Numbered from the stretch's first letter, positions 48,198 to 59,563 are shown. The stretch is 64,000 nucleotides of DNA from CATOSK01 sp034423195 (GCA_034423195.1 DAOUIZ010000035.1:62001-126000); one strand, 5' to 3'. Notes: generated by a model not told the origin, from the letters alone. Translations and numbers: made by a program.

Positions 48198-49523
48198 ATG
48201 ACGCTTTTCGAGCATGACCGGCAGCAGCGGGCGATGGCGCTGGCGCCGCTGCCGGAACGGATGCGTCCCCGCTCGTTTGACGAGTTCGTGGGGCAGGAGC
48301 ATGTGCTGGGCTCGGACCGGGCGCTGCGGAGGGCCATCGACGCGGACCGGGCGCCGTCGTTCATCCTGTGGGGACCACCGGGAAGCGGGAAGACGACGCT
48401 GGCCCGGCTGGTGGCAGGGGTCACGGAAGCCCACTTCGAGCCGATCAGCGCGGTCACGTCGGGAGTGGCCGACCTGCGGCGGATCGTGGGGGAGGCCAAG
48501 GAACGGCAGGGCCTGTACCGGCAACCGACAATCCTGTTTGTAGATGAAATCCACAGGTTCAACAAGGCGCAGCAGGACGTGATTCTGCCCCACGTCGAGG
48601 ACGGGACGTTCACGTTCATCGGGGCGACGACGGAGAACCCGTCCTTTGAGGTCAACGCTCCGCTGCTGTCGCGGTGCCGGGTGGTGACGCTGTACAGCCT
48701 GGAGCCGGAGCAGATGGCGCAGGTGGTGGGCCGGGCGCTGTCGGACCCGGAACGAGGGCTGGGAAAGCTGGGAGTCAGCCTGTCCGATGAAGCGCTGGAG
48801 CACCTGATCAACATCGCCAACGGCGACGCGCGGGTGGCGCTGAACGCGCTGGAAACGGCGGCGGTGGCGTCCATGCCGGGAGCGGGACCGGTCCGGTCAA
48901 TCGGGTTGGAGGCAATTTCGGACGCGCTCCAGCGACGGTCTCCGGTGTACGACAAGGCGGGGGACAGCCACTACGACACGATTTCAGCCTTTATCAAGTC
49001 GGTGCGCGGGTCCTCGCCGGACGGGGCGCTGTACTGGCTGGCACGGATGATCGAGGCCGGGGAGGAACCGCTGTTCATTGCGCGGCGGCTGGTAATCCTG
49101 GCTGCCGAGGATATCGGGTTGGCCGACCCGCAGGCCCTTGGCGTGGCGGTGGCGGCGCAGCAGGCGGTCCATTTCGTGGGTATGCCGGAGGGCAGGATTC
49201 CGCTGGCGGAGGCGGCGGTCTACCTGGCATCTGCTCCGAAGAGCAATACGGCCTACATGGGCCTGGAGCGGGCGTTGGAGGACGTGAGGGGCCGGCCCAA
49301 CGAGCCGGTGCCGCTGCACCTGCGGAACGCGGTCACCGGGTTGACGCGGGATATGGGTTACGGGAAGGACTACCGTTACTCCCACGACCACCCCGGGCAC
49401 TTTGTCCGGCAGGAGTTTCTGCCGCCGGGGTTGGCGGGGCGGCGGTACTTTTTCCCTTCGACGGAGGGGGCGGAGCCGGAGATTGCAGAACGGCTGAGGG
49501 AGTGGTGGGGAGAGGAAGGGTAG
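48198..49523 (+). CDS. rarA: Replication-associated recombination protein RarA (MgsA)
   Basis: 441 residues of the MgsA/RarA/WRNIP1 family. Walker A GPPGSGKTT (59-67), Walker B VDEIHRFN (115-122), sensor ATTENPSFEVN (about 146-156), then the C-terminal tetramerisation part with SAFIKSVRGSSPDGALYWLARM and the EFLPPGLAGRRYFFPS ending. It acts at stalled replication forks. The ATG at 48198 has GCGGGGACG upstream. Confidence 0.96.
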   Translation: MTLFEHDRQQRAMALAPLPERMRPRSFDEFVGQEHVLGSDRALRRAIDADRAPSFILWGPPGSGKTTLARLVAGVTEAHFEPISAVTSGVADLRRIVGEAKERQGLYRQPTILFVDEIHRFNKAQQDVILPHVEDGTFTFIGATTENPSFEVNAPLLSRCRVVTLYSLEPEQMAQVVGRALSDPERGLGKLGVSLSDEALEHLINIANGDARVALNALETAAVASMPGAGPVRSIGLEAISDALQRRSPVYDKAGDSHYDTISAFIKSVRGSSPDGALYWLARMIEAGEEPLFIARRLVILAAEDIGLADPQALGVAVAAQQAVHFVGMPEGRIPLAEAAVYLASAPKSNTAYMGLERALEDVRGRPNEPVPLHLRNAVTGLTRDMGYGKDYRYSHDHPGHFVRQEFLPPGLAGRRYFFPSTEGAEPEIAERLREWWGEEG

Positions 49524-49543
49524 CTTTCCCCGGACGATTCGGG

Positions 49544-50131
49544 CTAGGCAGCCAAGGCCTTAATCACGTCCTCGGACTGGACCACGTCGGCCTGGCGGGG
49601 GAAGATGCGCTGGGTGAGGAAGTCGTGGACCTCCGGGTCGGAGTCGGAGCAGCAGTCCTCAACGATATAGAGGCGGTAGTCGGAGTCGGCGGCGTAGCGG
49701 GTGGTGGAGAGTACGACTCCGCTGGTGGCGTAGCCGAGCAGGACGATGGTCTCGATGTTGTTGGCGCGGAGGCTCATGTCCAGGTCGGTGCCGTAGAGGG
49801 CGTTGACCCGGTGCTTGCCGGCGACGATCTCTCCTTCGATGGGCCGGACGCCTTCGTGGATGACCTGGATGGGGTCGCTGACGGCCGGGGCGCCGGAAGC
49901 CTTGCGCTGGCTGAAGGTCTTGTTCCGGTCGCTGATTTCGGGGTAGCCGGGGCGGAAGACGGTGGCAGAGTAGCAGACCAATAGTCCGGCGTCCCGGGCG
50001 GCCTGCTGGACGGCCTGGGTTTTGGCGACGACGCCCCGGTCCACGGCGTGGGGGAGGGAGGTCATCATGTCGGCGTAGAAGTCGGCGATGAGCAGGGCGG
50101 TGGTGGACTTGTCCAGGGCTATATCGGCCAT
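49544..50131 (-). CDS. Isochorismatase-like (cysteine hydrolase fold) protein lacking the catalytic Cys
   Basis: 195 residues. The family triad is Asp-Lys-Cys: Asp17 (LLIADFY) and Lys106 (VAGKHRVNAL) are in place, but the Cys position in GYATSGVVLSTTR (133-145) is Val139. Members without the Cys include true isochorismatases, which use other residues, so amidase chemistry such as nicotinamidase is unlikely. The ATG at 50131 has GTGAGGAC upstream and begins at the family N terminus; the open frame further upstream is not conserved. It follows the aldolase gene on the same strand. Confidence 0.85.
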   Translation of the reverse strand: MADIALDKSTTALLIADFYADMMTSLPHAVDRGVVAKTQAVQQAARDAGLLVCYSATVFRPGYPEISDRNKTFSQRKASGAPAVSDPIQVIHEGVRPIEGEIVAGKHRVNALYGTDLDMSLRANNIETIVLLGYATSGVVLSTTRYAADSDYRLYIVEDCCSDSDPEVHDFLTQRIFPRQADVVQSEDVIKALAA

Positions 50132-50201
50132 TGCGTCCTCACGAGGTGTTGGACTGTCAGGGTTCCTTCGATGGTTCTTGGATTCTCTGCCGGGGCGGGC
50201 G

Positions 50202-51263
50202 TTACTTCCCGGATGAGGACTTGAGAGCGCCGACGGCGTGGGCCGTGCGGGCAAGGGCGTCTTCGATGTCGGCGGAGTCGACCTCCCGGTGGGTGACCAT
50301 GCGGATGGAGCGGGGGCCGGGGGAACTGACCAGGACATCCTCTTCCTTGAGGACGTTGATGAGGTCAGAGGCCATTCCGACGGACTGGTCCACGTCGAAG
50401 ATGACGATGTTGGTCTGGATGGAGTCCGGGTCCACGGTGAGGCCGTCGATGTTGGCCAATCCCTGGGCGAGGCGGCGGGCGTTGGCGTGGTCGTCGGCGA
50501 GGCGGTCGACCATCGTGTCGAGGGCTATGAGACCGGCGGCGGCGAGGATTCCGGCCTGGCGCATTCCGCCTCCGACCATCTTCCGCCAGCGGAGGGCTTC
50601 GTCTATGAAGTCCTGGTCGCCGCACAGGACGGATCCAACGGGGCAACTGAGGGCCTTGGAAAGGCAGAAGGATACGTCGTCCACGTCCTTGACCAGCTCG
50701 CTGGCGGGGACTTCCAGGGCGACGGCGGCGTTGAAGACGCGCGCTCCGTCCAGGTGGACCTTGGCTCCCGCGGCGTGGGCCACTTCGGCAACGGCCCTGG
50801 TGTCCTGGGGGGTCAGGACGCCGCCGCTGCAGCGGTTGTGGGTGTTTTCCAGGCAGACGAGGGTGGTGGGGGGCATGTGGACGTTTCCCCGGGGGCGGAT
50901 GGCGGCCTGAAGATCGCCGGCGCTGATTTCTCCCTGGGGCCCGTTGGGGACGAGCCTGATCTGGGCTCCCGCCAGGGCGGAGGCGCCGGCGGACTCGTTC
51001 CAGAAGATGTGGGCCTGGTCTCCCATGACGACCTCATCGCCGCGCTGGCAGTGGGACAGGACGGCGACCAGGTTACTCATGGTGCCGCTGGCCATGAGGA
51101 GACCGGCTTCCTTGCCGAGCATCTCGGCGGCGCGTTCCTGGAGGCGGTTGATGGAAGGGTCTTCGCCGTAGACGTCGTCGCCGACCTCGGCGCCGGCCAT
51201 GGCCTGCCGCATGGCATCGGTGGGCTTGGTAATGGTGTCGCTGCGCAGGTCGATGATGCTCAT
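50202..51263 (-). CDS. Threonine aldolase family PLP enzyme
   Basis: 353 residues. The PLP lysine is K203 in FCLSKALSCPVGS, with D172 (LDGAR) stacking partner and RSDTITKPT (7-15) at the start of the fold. It should split L-threonine or beta-hydroxy amino acids into glycine plus aldehyde. ATG 51263 is chosen over the one two codons upstream (51269) because GAGG is better spaced. It lies head-to-tail with the isochorismatase-like gene. Confidence 0.93.
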   Translation of the reverse strand: MSIIDLRSDTITKPTDAMRQAMAGAEVGDDVYGEDPSINRLQERAAEMLGKEAGLLMASGTMSNLVAVLSHCQRGDEVVMGDQAHIFWNESAGASALAGAQIRLVPNGPQGEISAGDLQAAIRPRGNVHMPPTTLVCLENTHNRCSGGVLTPQDTRAVAEVAHAAGAKVHLDGARVFNAAVALEVPASELVKDVDDVSFCLSKALSCPVGSVLCGDQDFIDEALRWRKMVGGGMRQAGILAAAGLIALDTMVDRLADDHANARRLAQGLANIDGLTVDPDSIQTNIVIFDVDQSVGMASDLINVLKEEDVLVSSPGPRSIRMVTHREVDSADIEDALARTAHAVGALKSSSGK

Positions 51264-51427
51264 GAACATAACCTCGTTGCGTGGATGGAATGGGCGGAAA
51301 GCGGGCAGATAGTGCCGCTCAAAGGACGAAAATCCGCTGGTCATTCTAGCAGTATTCCTTGCCAAACACTACACGGATTCTCTAAGATTGCCGGAGCCTG
51401 GGAGCAAGGATTTGCGGAGGGCGAACC

Positions 51428-52081
51428 ATGAGACAAAGCGCGGTGACCTTCAAGGCGAAAGGCCTGAACTTTGAAGGAGTGATGGCCACCCCGGATGACG
51501 AAGGCGGGAAGATTCCCGGGGTGGTCATCTGCCATCCCCACCCGCTCTTCGGGGGGAGCATGGACAACAACGTGGTGATGTCGCTGGCGTTCGCGCTGGC
51601 GCGGGAAGGGATCGCCTGCCTGCGGTTCAATTTCCGGGGGGTGGGGAACAGCGGCGGCGAACACACCAAGGGGGAGAAGGAACACGAAGAGGCGCTGGCG
51701 GCGATTGACCTGCTGAAGGCGTGGCCCGGCGTGGACGACAAGCGGATCGGCCTGGCCGGGTATTCCTTCGGCACGCGGGTGGTGTGCGCCCATCCGGAGC
51801 TGCATAAAGTCCCCAAGGCGTTCGCGCTGGTTTCTCCGTCCTTTGAGGCGCTGGATACGGCGAAGCTGAAGAAAGCGAAGCAACCCAAGCTGGTCATTAC
51901 CGGGGACCGGGACAAGCTGATCCAGGCGGAGAACCTGCAGCCGGTGCTGGAGTCGTTCGAGAATCCGCCGGCGTTCAAGCTGGTGGAGGGCGTGGACCAT
52001 TTCTGGTACGGGAAAGAAGACCTGATGACCGAAGAGGTCGTGCCGTTCTTCGTCAAGAACCTGGCCAAGAACCTGGCCTGA
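51428..52081 (+). CDS. Alpha/beta hydrolase (dienelactone hydrolase-like)
   Basis: 217 residues. The nucleophile is Ser113 in GYSFG, with Asp in GDRDKL and His in GVDHFW as the triad; CHPHPLFGGSMDN (35-47) and FRGVGNSGG (69-77) are the oxyanion and cap loops of the short KANL3/Tex30-like group. Substrate unknown. The ATG has GGAGGGCGAACC directly upstream, a strong ribosome binding site. Confidence 0.9.
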   Translation: MRQSAVTFKAKGLNFEGVMATPDDEGGKIPGVVICHPHPLFGGSMDNNVVMSLAFALAREGIACLRFNFRGVGNSGGEHTKGEKEHEEALAAIDLLKAWPGVDDKRIGLAGYSFGTRVVCAHPELHKVPKAFALVSPSFEALDTAKLKKAKQPKLVITGDRDKLIQAENLQPVLESFENPPAFKLVEGVDHFWYGKEDLMTEEVVPFFVKNLAKNLA

Positions 52082-52084
52082 GCG

Positions 52085-52789
52085 ATGGTTGATGCCCCAC
52101 CGTCCGGGGGGCCGGAGGCCCCGCGGCGAAAACCAATCTACCTGGATTTCACGCTGCTGCAGTCGGCGGCCCTGGTCTTCCTGCTCGACCAACTGACCAA
52201 GTACCTGGTTATCCAGACGCTGGCCCCCGGAATGTCGTTCCCGTTCCGGGGGTTCTTCAGGTTTACCCACGTCCACAATACGGGGAGCGCCTTCGGGATT
52301 TTCCAGGGATTCAACACTCCCCTGATCTTCGTGTCGATAATCGGGATAGTAATCCTGACGCTGATCTACCGGAGCCAGGAGCGTCCGAGCAACCTGCTGC
52401 GGTTGAGCCTGGCGCTGCAGTTGGGGGGCGCGTTCGGGAACCTGGCGGACCGGGTGCGGCTGGGGTTCGTAACCGACTTCATCGACATTGGGCCGTGGCC
52501 GGTGTTCAACATTGCGGATGCGGCGATCGTCTCCGGGCTGTTCATCCTGGGCTGGGTGTTTACCAGGCCAACACCAGCTCCGGAGAAGCCGACTGTGCCC
52601 GAGGATAGCCGGTCTTATTTCGTTGGCGGGAAACGGCCTGACCCGGTTGATGCGGGGACGGAAGCGGGGGGCGCTACCCTATCCAATGGGGAGGATGCCG
52701 GCGACGGGGAGCCGGTCAGCGGCCCGGAAGATGACGCCGATTCCGCCGGGGTTGAAAAACTGAAACCGGAACGGACGGGAGTGGACTGA
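52085..52789 (+). CDS. lspA: Lipoprotein signal peptidase with a C-terminal extension
   Basis: 234 residues; LspA is usually about 160. The core has four membrane helices, DQLTKYLVIQTL (35-46), HVHNTGSAFG (62-71), GAFGNLADRVRLGFVTDFID with the first catalytic Asp, and VFNIADAAI with the second. LspA removes prolipoprotein signal peptides. After about residue 160 there is a charged, probably cytosolic tail of about 70 residues not found in the standard enzyme. It starts 3 bases after the hydrolase stop and is followed by an RluD gene, a frequent pairing. Confidence 0.95.
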   Translation: MVDAPPSGGPEAPRRKPIYLDFTLLQSAALVFLLDQLTKYLVIQTLAPGMSFPFRGFFRFTHVHNTGSAFGIFQGFNTPLIFVSIIGIVILTLIYRSQERPSNLLRLSLALQLGGAFGNLADRVRLGFVTDFIDIGPWPVFNIADAAIVSGLFILGWVFTRPTPAPEKPTVPEDSRSYFVGGKRPDPVDAGTEAGGATLSNGEDAGDGEPVSGPEDDADSAGVEKLKPERTGVD

Positions 52790-52848
52790 CGGAGAAGGCA
52801 GTCATAGGCGAGGTCAAGAACAGTCCCAAGACCCGTTCCTGGACGCTG

Positions 52849-53745
52849 GTGGTCACCGGGGGGACGACCCGGCTGGACCGATACCTGGCCGGGCAATTGC
52901 ATGACCTGACCCGCAGCCGTATCCATAGCCTCATTGGAGAGGGTTTAGTTCAGGTCAATGGGGAGGCAACGAAGCCGGCGCAAAAGGTACGGGCCGGGGA
53001 TGTGGTTGACGTTACGGTGCCGCCGCCGCGGGAAGTCAGCATGGCGGCGGAGGATATTCCGGTACCGCTGGTCTACCAGGATGATGACATAGTGGTGGTG
53101 GACAAGCCGGCGGGACTGGCGGTGCATCCCGGGCCGGGCCATCCGAGCGGAACGCTGGTGAACGCGCTGCTGGCCCGGTGCCCAGGGATTGAGGGCGTGG
53201 GGGGCGAAATCCGTCCGGGGATTGTGCATCGGCTGGACAAGGACACCTCAGGATTGATGGTGGTGGCCAAGAACGATGCGGCTCACCATCACTTGTCGGA
53301 GTCGCTGAAGGAACGGGAGGTCAGGAAGGAGTACCTGGCACTGGCGGAGGGGCCGCTGGCGGAGAATGAGGGTGTCATCGATCATCCGATTGGGAGGCAC
53401 CCCCGCAACCGCAAGAAGATGGCGGTGGTGGAGGACGGCAAGGAGGCGCGGACCCGCTACCAGGTTGTGGAGCGGTTGGAACGAGCAACGCTGGTCCGGC
53501 TTTCCCTGGAAACCGGGCGCACGCACCAGATCAGGGTCCACCTGGCGTACCTGGGACATCCGCTGGTGGGGGATGGGGTGTACGGGCGGGGTTCCGGCCG
53601 CCTGGGGAGACAGTTTCTCCACGCGTGCCGCCTGGGGTTCGAGCACCCGACATTGGGGGAGTTTGTAGAGTTCCGTTCGGAACTACCGGAGGACTTGAGG
53701 CGGGTCCTGGAAGAGATGCGTCGGGAAAGCGGTGTGCTAGAATAG
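52849..53745 (+). CDS. rluD: Ribosomal large-subunit pseudouridine synthase RluD
   Basis: 298 residues: an N-terminal S4 domain (RLDRYLAGQLHDLTRSRIHSLI) and a catalytic domain with HRLDKDTSG (catalytic Asp) and ETGRTHQIRVHLAYLGHPLVGD. It modifies 23S rRNA. GTG 52849 is the first standard start near the S4 domain, but the frame remains protein-like upstream to about 52786 (TEKAVIGEVKNSPK), so translation may begin at the CTG overlapping the lspA stop. Confidence 0.93.
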   Translation: MVTGGTTRLDRYLAGQLHDLTRSRIHSLIGEGLVQVNGEATKPAQKVRAGDVVDVTVPPPREVSMAAEDIPVPLVYQDDDIVVVDKPAGLAVHPGPGHPSGTLVNALLARCPGIEGVGGEIRPGIVHRLDKDTSGLMVVAKNDAAHHHLSESLKEREVRKEYLALAEGPLAENEGVIDHPIGRHPRNRKKMAVVEDGKEARTRYQVVERLERATLVRLSLETGRTHQIRVHLAYLGHPLVGDGVYGRGSGRLGRQFLHACRLGFEHPTLGEFVEFRSELPEDLRRVLEEMRRESGVLE

Positions 53746-53836
53746 CCGCCAACCGCCGCGAGGGTTAAATGAGCCGAAACCGACGTCCCGCCGGGCGGGA
53801 AATCCACTCCGCATTAGACCATCGGGATGCGTGACA

Positions 53837-55528
<1,692 letters not shown>

Positions 55529-55556
55529 TGGGCGGCCTGCCCAGGGCGTCTTGATT

Positions 55557-56414
55557 GTGAAGCTGCATCCTGCGGAACGCTGGGCCGACATCGGCGAGTT
55601 GCGGATGCGGTTCCTGGACTGGGGCGGAGGAGGAGAGCCGGTGCTGGCGCTGCACGGGCTGGCATCCTCAGGGCACTGGTACGACCTGGTCGCTCCCCGC
55701 CTGCACGACCGGTTCCGAATCATCGCTCCGGACCAGCGGGGCCACGGGCAGACCACCCAGGCCACCACGGGATACGACTGGCAATCGCTGGCGGGGGACG
55801 CCGCAGACCTGCTGGAACACCTGGAGTTGGGGCCAGTCCCGGTGCTGGGACATTCCTGGGGGTGCAACGTGGGCATCAACCTGGCGGCCCGGTTTTCCGA
55901 CCGGGTGAGCCGGCTGGTGATGATTGACGGCGGGACCGCGGGCGGGCGTTCCGATTCAGGGGAGACCTGGGAGCAGGTGCGGGCCCGCATCCGCCCGAGG
56001 GACGTTTCCGGGACGCGGGAGCAGTTCCTGGACAGACTCCGGCAGCAGCTTTGGTTCTGCTGGAATGGTGAGATCGAGCGCATCGTGCAGACGATGGTGT
56101 ACGAGGACGAAGAAGGCCAGATACAGGACATTCTGAAGCGGGAGAACCATCTCCAGGTGATGAAGGCGATGTTCGAGGAGCCCACGTCGACGGTGTGGCC
56201 GGGAGTGCGCTGTCCGGTGCTGCTGGCACCGGCGGGGCCGAGACCCGAGAATGCCGGAACGGAGCGGGCGCGGGTGAAGGAGGAGCGGGTGGCGGCGATG
56301 GTGGCCGGCCTGTCCAACGCGAGGGCGCGCTGGATTCCTGAAACGGTCCACGACATCGGCTACGACAAGCCGGATGAGCTGGCGTCGGTTATCCGCGAGT
56401 TTCTATCCGGTTAG
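55557..56414 (+). CDS. Alpha/beta hydrolase
   Basis: 285 residues. HGLASSGHWYD (about 29-39) is the oxyanion loop, the nucleophile lies in GHSWGCNVG (about 98-106), DQRGHGQTT is typical, and the His is in ETVHDIGYDKP near the C terminus. The GTG at 55557 begins the fold (LHPAERWADIGELRMRFLDWGG pattern); the frame upstream overlaps glnS. Reaction unknown; epoxide hydrolases, haloalkane dehalogenases and esterases share this layout. The stop lies in a 14-bp tandem repeat (56407-56434). Confidence 0.88.
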   Translation: MKLHPAERWADIGELRMRFLDWGGGGEPVLALHGLASSGHWYDLVAPRLHDRFRIIAPDQRGHGQTTQATTGYDWQSLAGDAADLLEHLELGPVPVLGHSWGCNVGINLAARFSDRVSRLVMIDGGTAGGRSDSGETWEQVRARIRPRDVSGTREQFLDRLRQQLWFCWNGEIERIVQTMVYEDEEGQIQDILKRENHLQVMKAMFEEPTSTVWPGVRCPVLLAPAGPRPENAGTERARVKEERVAAMVAGLSNARARWIPETVHDIGYDKPDELASVIREFLSG

Positions 56415-56434
56415 GAAACCCCGGTTAGGAAACC
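56407..56434. repeat. 14-bp tandem duplication at the hydrolase 3' end
   Basis: CCGGTTAGGAAACC is repeated twice in a row (56407-56420 and 56421-56434). The first copy contains the TAG stop of the hydrolase. Confidence 0.85.
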
Positions 56435-56500
56435 AATGAAGTCCCGCCGGCCAGTCATCTTGGTGACGGTCCGGCGGCAAACCCAATCCTGGGAAGAAGT

Positions 56501-57982
56501 ATGACGCAAAGCACTACTCCCGAAATTGTCCGGGTGCGGTACGCGCCCAGTCCAACGGGGCTGCCCCATATTGGAAACGTCCGCACGGCGATGTTCAACT
56601 GGCTGTTCGCCCGGCGCCACGGCGGCAAGTTCGTGGTGCGGGTGGAAGACACGGACCAGGCCAGGCTGGTGCCCGGGGCGGTGGACAGTATCCTGGACGG
56701 GCTGGAATGGCTGGGGATCGACTGGGACGAAGGTCCGAGAGTGGGCGGTCCGCTGGGGCCGTACCTGCAATCCGAGCGGCTGGAGCTGTACCAGGACGCG
56801 GCGGAGAGGCTGATAGCCCAGGGCAACGCATACCGCTGCTACTGCACCCCGGAACGACTGGCTGAGGTCAGGGAGCGACAGCGGCAGGAGAAGCGGTCGA
56901 TAGGGTACGACCGCCACTGCCGGGGGCTGTCCGGCGGCGAAATGGAGCGGCTGCTGGAAACCGGGGCGCCGCACGTGATCCGGTTTGCGATGCCGGTGTC
57001 GGGGACGAGCGAGGTAGACGACATTATCCGGGGCCACGTGGAATGGCAGAACGAGCTGGTTGATGACTTCGTGCTGATCAAGTCGGACGGGTTTCCGACG
57101 TACCACCTGGCGGTGGTGGTGGATGACCACCTGATGAAGATCAGCCATGTGTTGAGGGCGGAGGAGTGGCTTTCCAGCACTCCTCGGCACCTGCAGCTGT
57201 ACGCTGCGTTGGGACATGAGCCGGCGCAGTACGGGCATCTGCCGATGATCCTGGGGCCGGACCGGGCCAAGCTGTCCAAGCGGCACGGGGCGACGTCGGT
57301 GCTGGAGTACCGGGACATGGGCTACCTTCCCGAGGCGCTGGAGAATTTCATGGTGCTGCTGGGGTGGTCGCTGGACGACCACTCGGACGTGATGACCCTG
57401 GACACCATCAAGCAGGAGTTTTCCCTGGAGCGGGTGGGCAAACCGGCGGCGATCTTCGACATAACGCGGCTGGACTGGATCAACGGGGTGTATATCCGTC
57501 AACTGGAGCCGGAGAGGCTGGCGGAGGAGATGACGCCTTTCCTGGAGCGGGACCTTCCGCAAGAGGCGACCCCGGTGGACCGGGACTACCTGCTGCGGAT
57601 CGTGCCGCTGGTCCAGGAACGCCTGAAGGTGCTGGGGGAGTCGGCGGCGGTGACTTCGTACTTCTTCGCCGAGACGCTGGACTACGGGGAGGCAAAGCTG
57701 GTCCAGCGAGGGATGGATGGGGAAGGCTGCGCGGCAGCCCTGGAGAGGGCGGCCGAGGCGCTGGCGGCGGTTGAATCGTTCCTGGCCGACGACCTGGAGG
57801 CGGCGCTGCGGGCGGCCGGGGGAGAGTTGGGGCTGCGCCCGCGGGAGTTCTTCGGGCTGCTGCGGGAGGCGGTGACGGCGAGGTCGGCCACTCCATCGCT
57901 GTTCGGGGTGATGGAGGTGCTGGGCCGGGCGCGGGTGGAGGAACGCATCGCCGCCGCGAAGGAGTATCTGCGAGGGACGTAG
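56501..57982 (+). CDS. gltX: Glutamyl-tRNA synthetase
   Basis: 493 residues, non-discriminating or discriminating GluRS of the bacterial type. RYAPSPTGLPHIGN (8-21) is the HIGH region and KLSKRHG the KMSKS loop. The C-terminal anticodon domain is full-length. The ATG at 56501 has GGGAAG upstream. It is followed by a strong terminator. Confidence 0.97.
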   Translation: MTQSTTPEIVRVRYAPSPTGLPHIGNVRTAMFNWLFARRHGGKFVVRVEDTDQARLVPGAVDSILDGLEWLGIDWDEGPRVGGPLGPYLQSERLELYQDAAERLIAQGNAYRCYCTPERLAEVRERQRQEKRSIGYDRHCRGLSGGEMERLLETGAPHVIRFAMPVSGTSEVDDIIRGHVEWQNELVDDFVLIKSDGFPTYHLAVVVDDHLMKISHVLRAEEWLSSTPRHLQLYAALGHEPAQYGHLPMILGPDRAKLSKRHGATSVLEYRDMGYLPEALENFMVLLGWSLDDHSDVMTLDTIKQEFSLERVGKPAAIFDITRLDWINGVYIRQLEPERLAEEMTPFLERDLPQEATPVDRDYLLRIVPLVQERLKVLGESAAVTSYFFAETLDYGEAKLVQRGMDGEGCAAALERAAEALAAVESFLADDLEAALRAAGGELGLRPREFFGLLREAVTARSATPSLFGVMEVLGRARVEERIAAAKEYLRGT

Positions 57983-58022
57983 CCCGCCTCGGCGCAATCC
58001 AGTCAAGAGTTTTCCAGAGAGG

Positions 58023-58053
58023 ACCCCCGGGCGTCAGGCCCGGGGGTTTTGTT
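58023..58053 (+). terminator. gltX terminator
   Basis: ACCCCCGGGC and GCCCGGGGGT form a 10-bp perfect stem with a 5-base loop, followed by TTTGTTG. Confidence 0.9.
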
Positions 58054-58735
58054 GTTGGGGGAGGCGCGAGGAGGGCAACTGGCACCGGGAAGGATTGCCA
58101 TCTGATGGCGTTGGCCGATCCGGGTTGCCGGGATGGTGGTCGTGAACGGGACCGGGTACGGAGGCGCTCAACCCCATTGGGTTACAGATAAAGGTTGGAG
58201 GGAATTCGTAATCCCAAGGGCCTAAACACCTGTGCCGACGTTACATAATCCTGATGAAAATTCTTAAATTAGTCCCGGAATTAAATGAATTTTTGGCGAT
58301 TTCGCCTTGACAAACCCCCGAATCCCGTACCGTATCCTTGGGTTGAGAGATTGTGATTTGCATCGCAATCGCAGGCATCACCCAACCGGCCAGGGAGGCC
58401 GCGAGACCCGGGTGAGCGCCCACAAGAAACCGACACGATGATAACAAAAAGTTTTAGAAAATTGGCATAGATTCCGCGACAAATAGTTGCCGGTTTTCGT
58501 GAGGAGGTGCCCTGAATCGGAGTATGGCGGCCGCGGTCCCGCCGGCAAGCGGGGGCGCGGGCAAGACGGCCCGACGGCTCGAGGGTGAGCAATGGAAGGC
58601 CGGATAGCAGTCCCCTGGAACCAGGGCGGCCGCATGGAACAGGTCCAAGTATGGCACGGCGCCAGGATGGTTGGTTCCGGCGTCGTTCGTAATTCAACAA
58701 CTCGCAAGTTTACGACGGGAGGTGTGTGCCAAGGG
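58054..58735 (+). other. Long structured leader of the MBL-fold gene
   Basis: About 680 bases without a convincing gene. A TTGACA (58307-58312) with a loose -10 opens it. Hairpin GATTGTGA/TCGCAATC (58350-58371) is enclosed by GGTTG/CAACC; further on CCCGC/GCGGG (58537-58552) and CGGGC/GCCCG are followed by the palindrome GCGGCCGC at two places. A short frame (58241-58447) lacks support. A regulated leader RNA is possible but I cannot place it in a known class. Confidence 0.45.
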
Positions 58736-59563
58736 ATGAATACTGGTGTGAAAGTAATCAGCGACGGTGTTGTCAAACTGGATGGAGGGTCGGTGTTCGG
58801 ACAGGTGCCCAAGACAGACTGGGAGACCTCGGTGAGCACAGACCGCAAAAACCGGATGACCCTGGGTCTGAATTGCATGGTCCTGCAGGTCCAGGGGAAG
58901 AACGTTCTCGTCGACACCGGCGTCGGTTCCAAGGATAACGACCGGGATAAGGAATCGCTGGGGCTGGTCCCGAGTCGTTTAATGAAAGGGTTGCGGGGTG
59001 TCGGGCTGACGCCCAAGGACATTCACGCGGTGATCCTGACTCATCTGCACTTCGACCATTGCGGCGGATGCACCCGGCTGGACCGGGCGGGAGACCTGGT
59101 CCCAACCTTTCCCAAGGCGACCTACTACGTACAACGGAAGTGCTGGGAGGATGCCAACAATCCCAACGAACGGTTCCTCAGCTCCCACCGGGTCGACAAC
59201 TTCCTGCCCATCGAGGAACGGGGGCAACTGGAGCTGCTCGACGGCGACTCCGAGGTGTTTGCCGGGCTACAGGTGGCGGTGACGGACGGCCATGCGCAGG
59301 GTCACCAGATGGTGCTGTTCAACCACGGAGGGGAGAGGATTGCCTTTCTCGGGGATATTATCCCAACCCATCACCACCTGAACCTGCCGGTCATCTCCGC
59401 CTTCGACTACTCACCGGAGGGAACCCTCGAACAGAAGCGGGACATAATCGCGTCGGCGGAACGGGAAGGCTGGCTGCTGGTGTTCTCCCACGGGCACGAT
59501 GTGAAGGCGGGGTATCTGGACCGCCGGGGCCAGAATACCTACCTGCGTCCCGTGGAGATGTAG
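58736..59563 (+). CDS. MBL-fold metallo-hydrolase
   Basis: 275 residues. The metal site is THLHFDHCGG (about 100-109), later GHAQGH and GDIIPTHHH supply further ligands and SHGHD the last; this is the lactonase-type MBL family (AHL-lactonase/AttM-like). The ATG at 58736 is chosen because the fold begins with VKVISDGVVKLDGG; an upstream frame to 58592 lacks conservation. GGGAGG lies 13 bases upstream. Substrate unknown; lactone ring hydrolysis is the most likely guess. Confidence 0.88.
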   Translation: MNTGVKVISDGVVKLDGGSVFGQVPKTDWETSVSTDRKNRMTLGLNCMVLQVQGKNVLVDTGVGSKDNDRDKESLGLVPSRLMKGLRGVGLTPKDIHAVILTHLHFDHCGGCTRLDRAGDLVPTFPKATYYVQRKCWEDANNPNERFLSSHRVDNFLPIEERGQLELLDGDSEVFAGLQVAVTDGHAQGHQMVLFNHGGERIAFLGDIIPTHHHLNLPVISAFDYSPEGTLEQKRDIIASAEREGWLLVFSHGHDVKAGYLDRRGQNTYLRPVEM

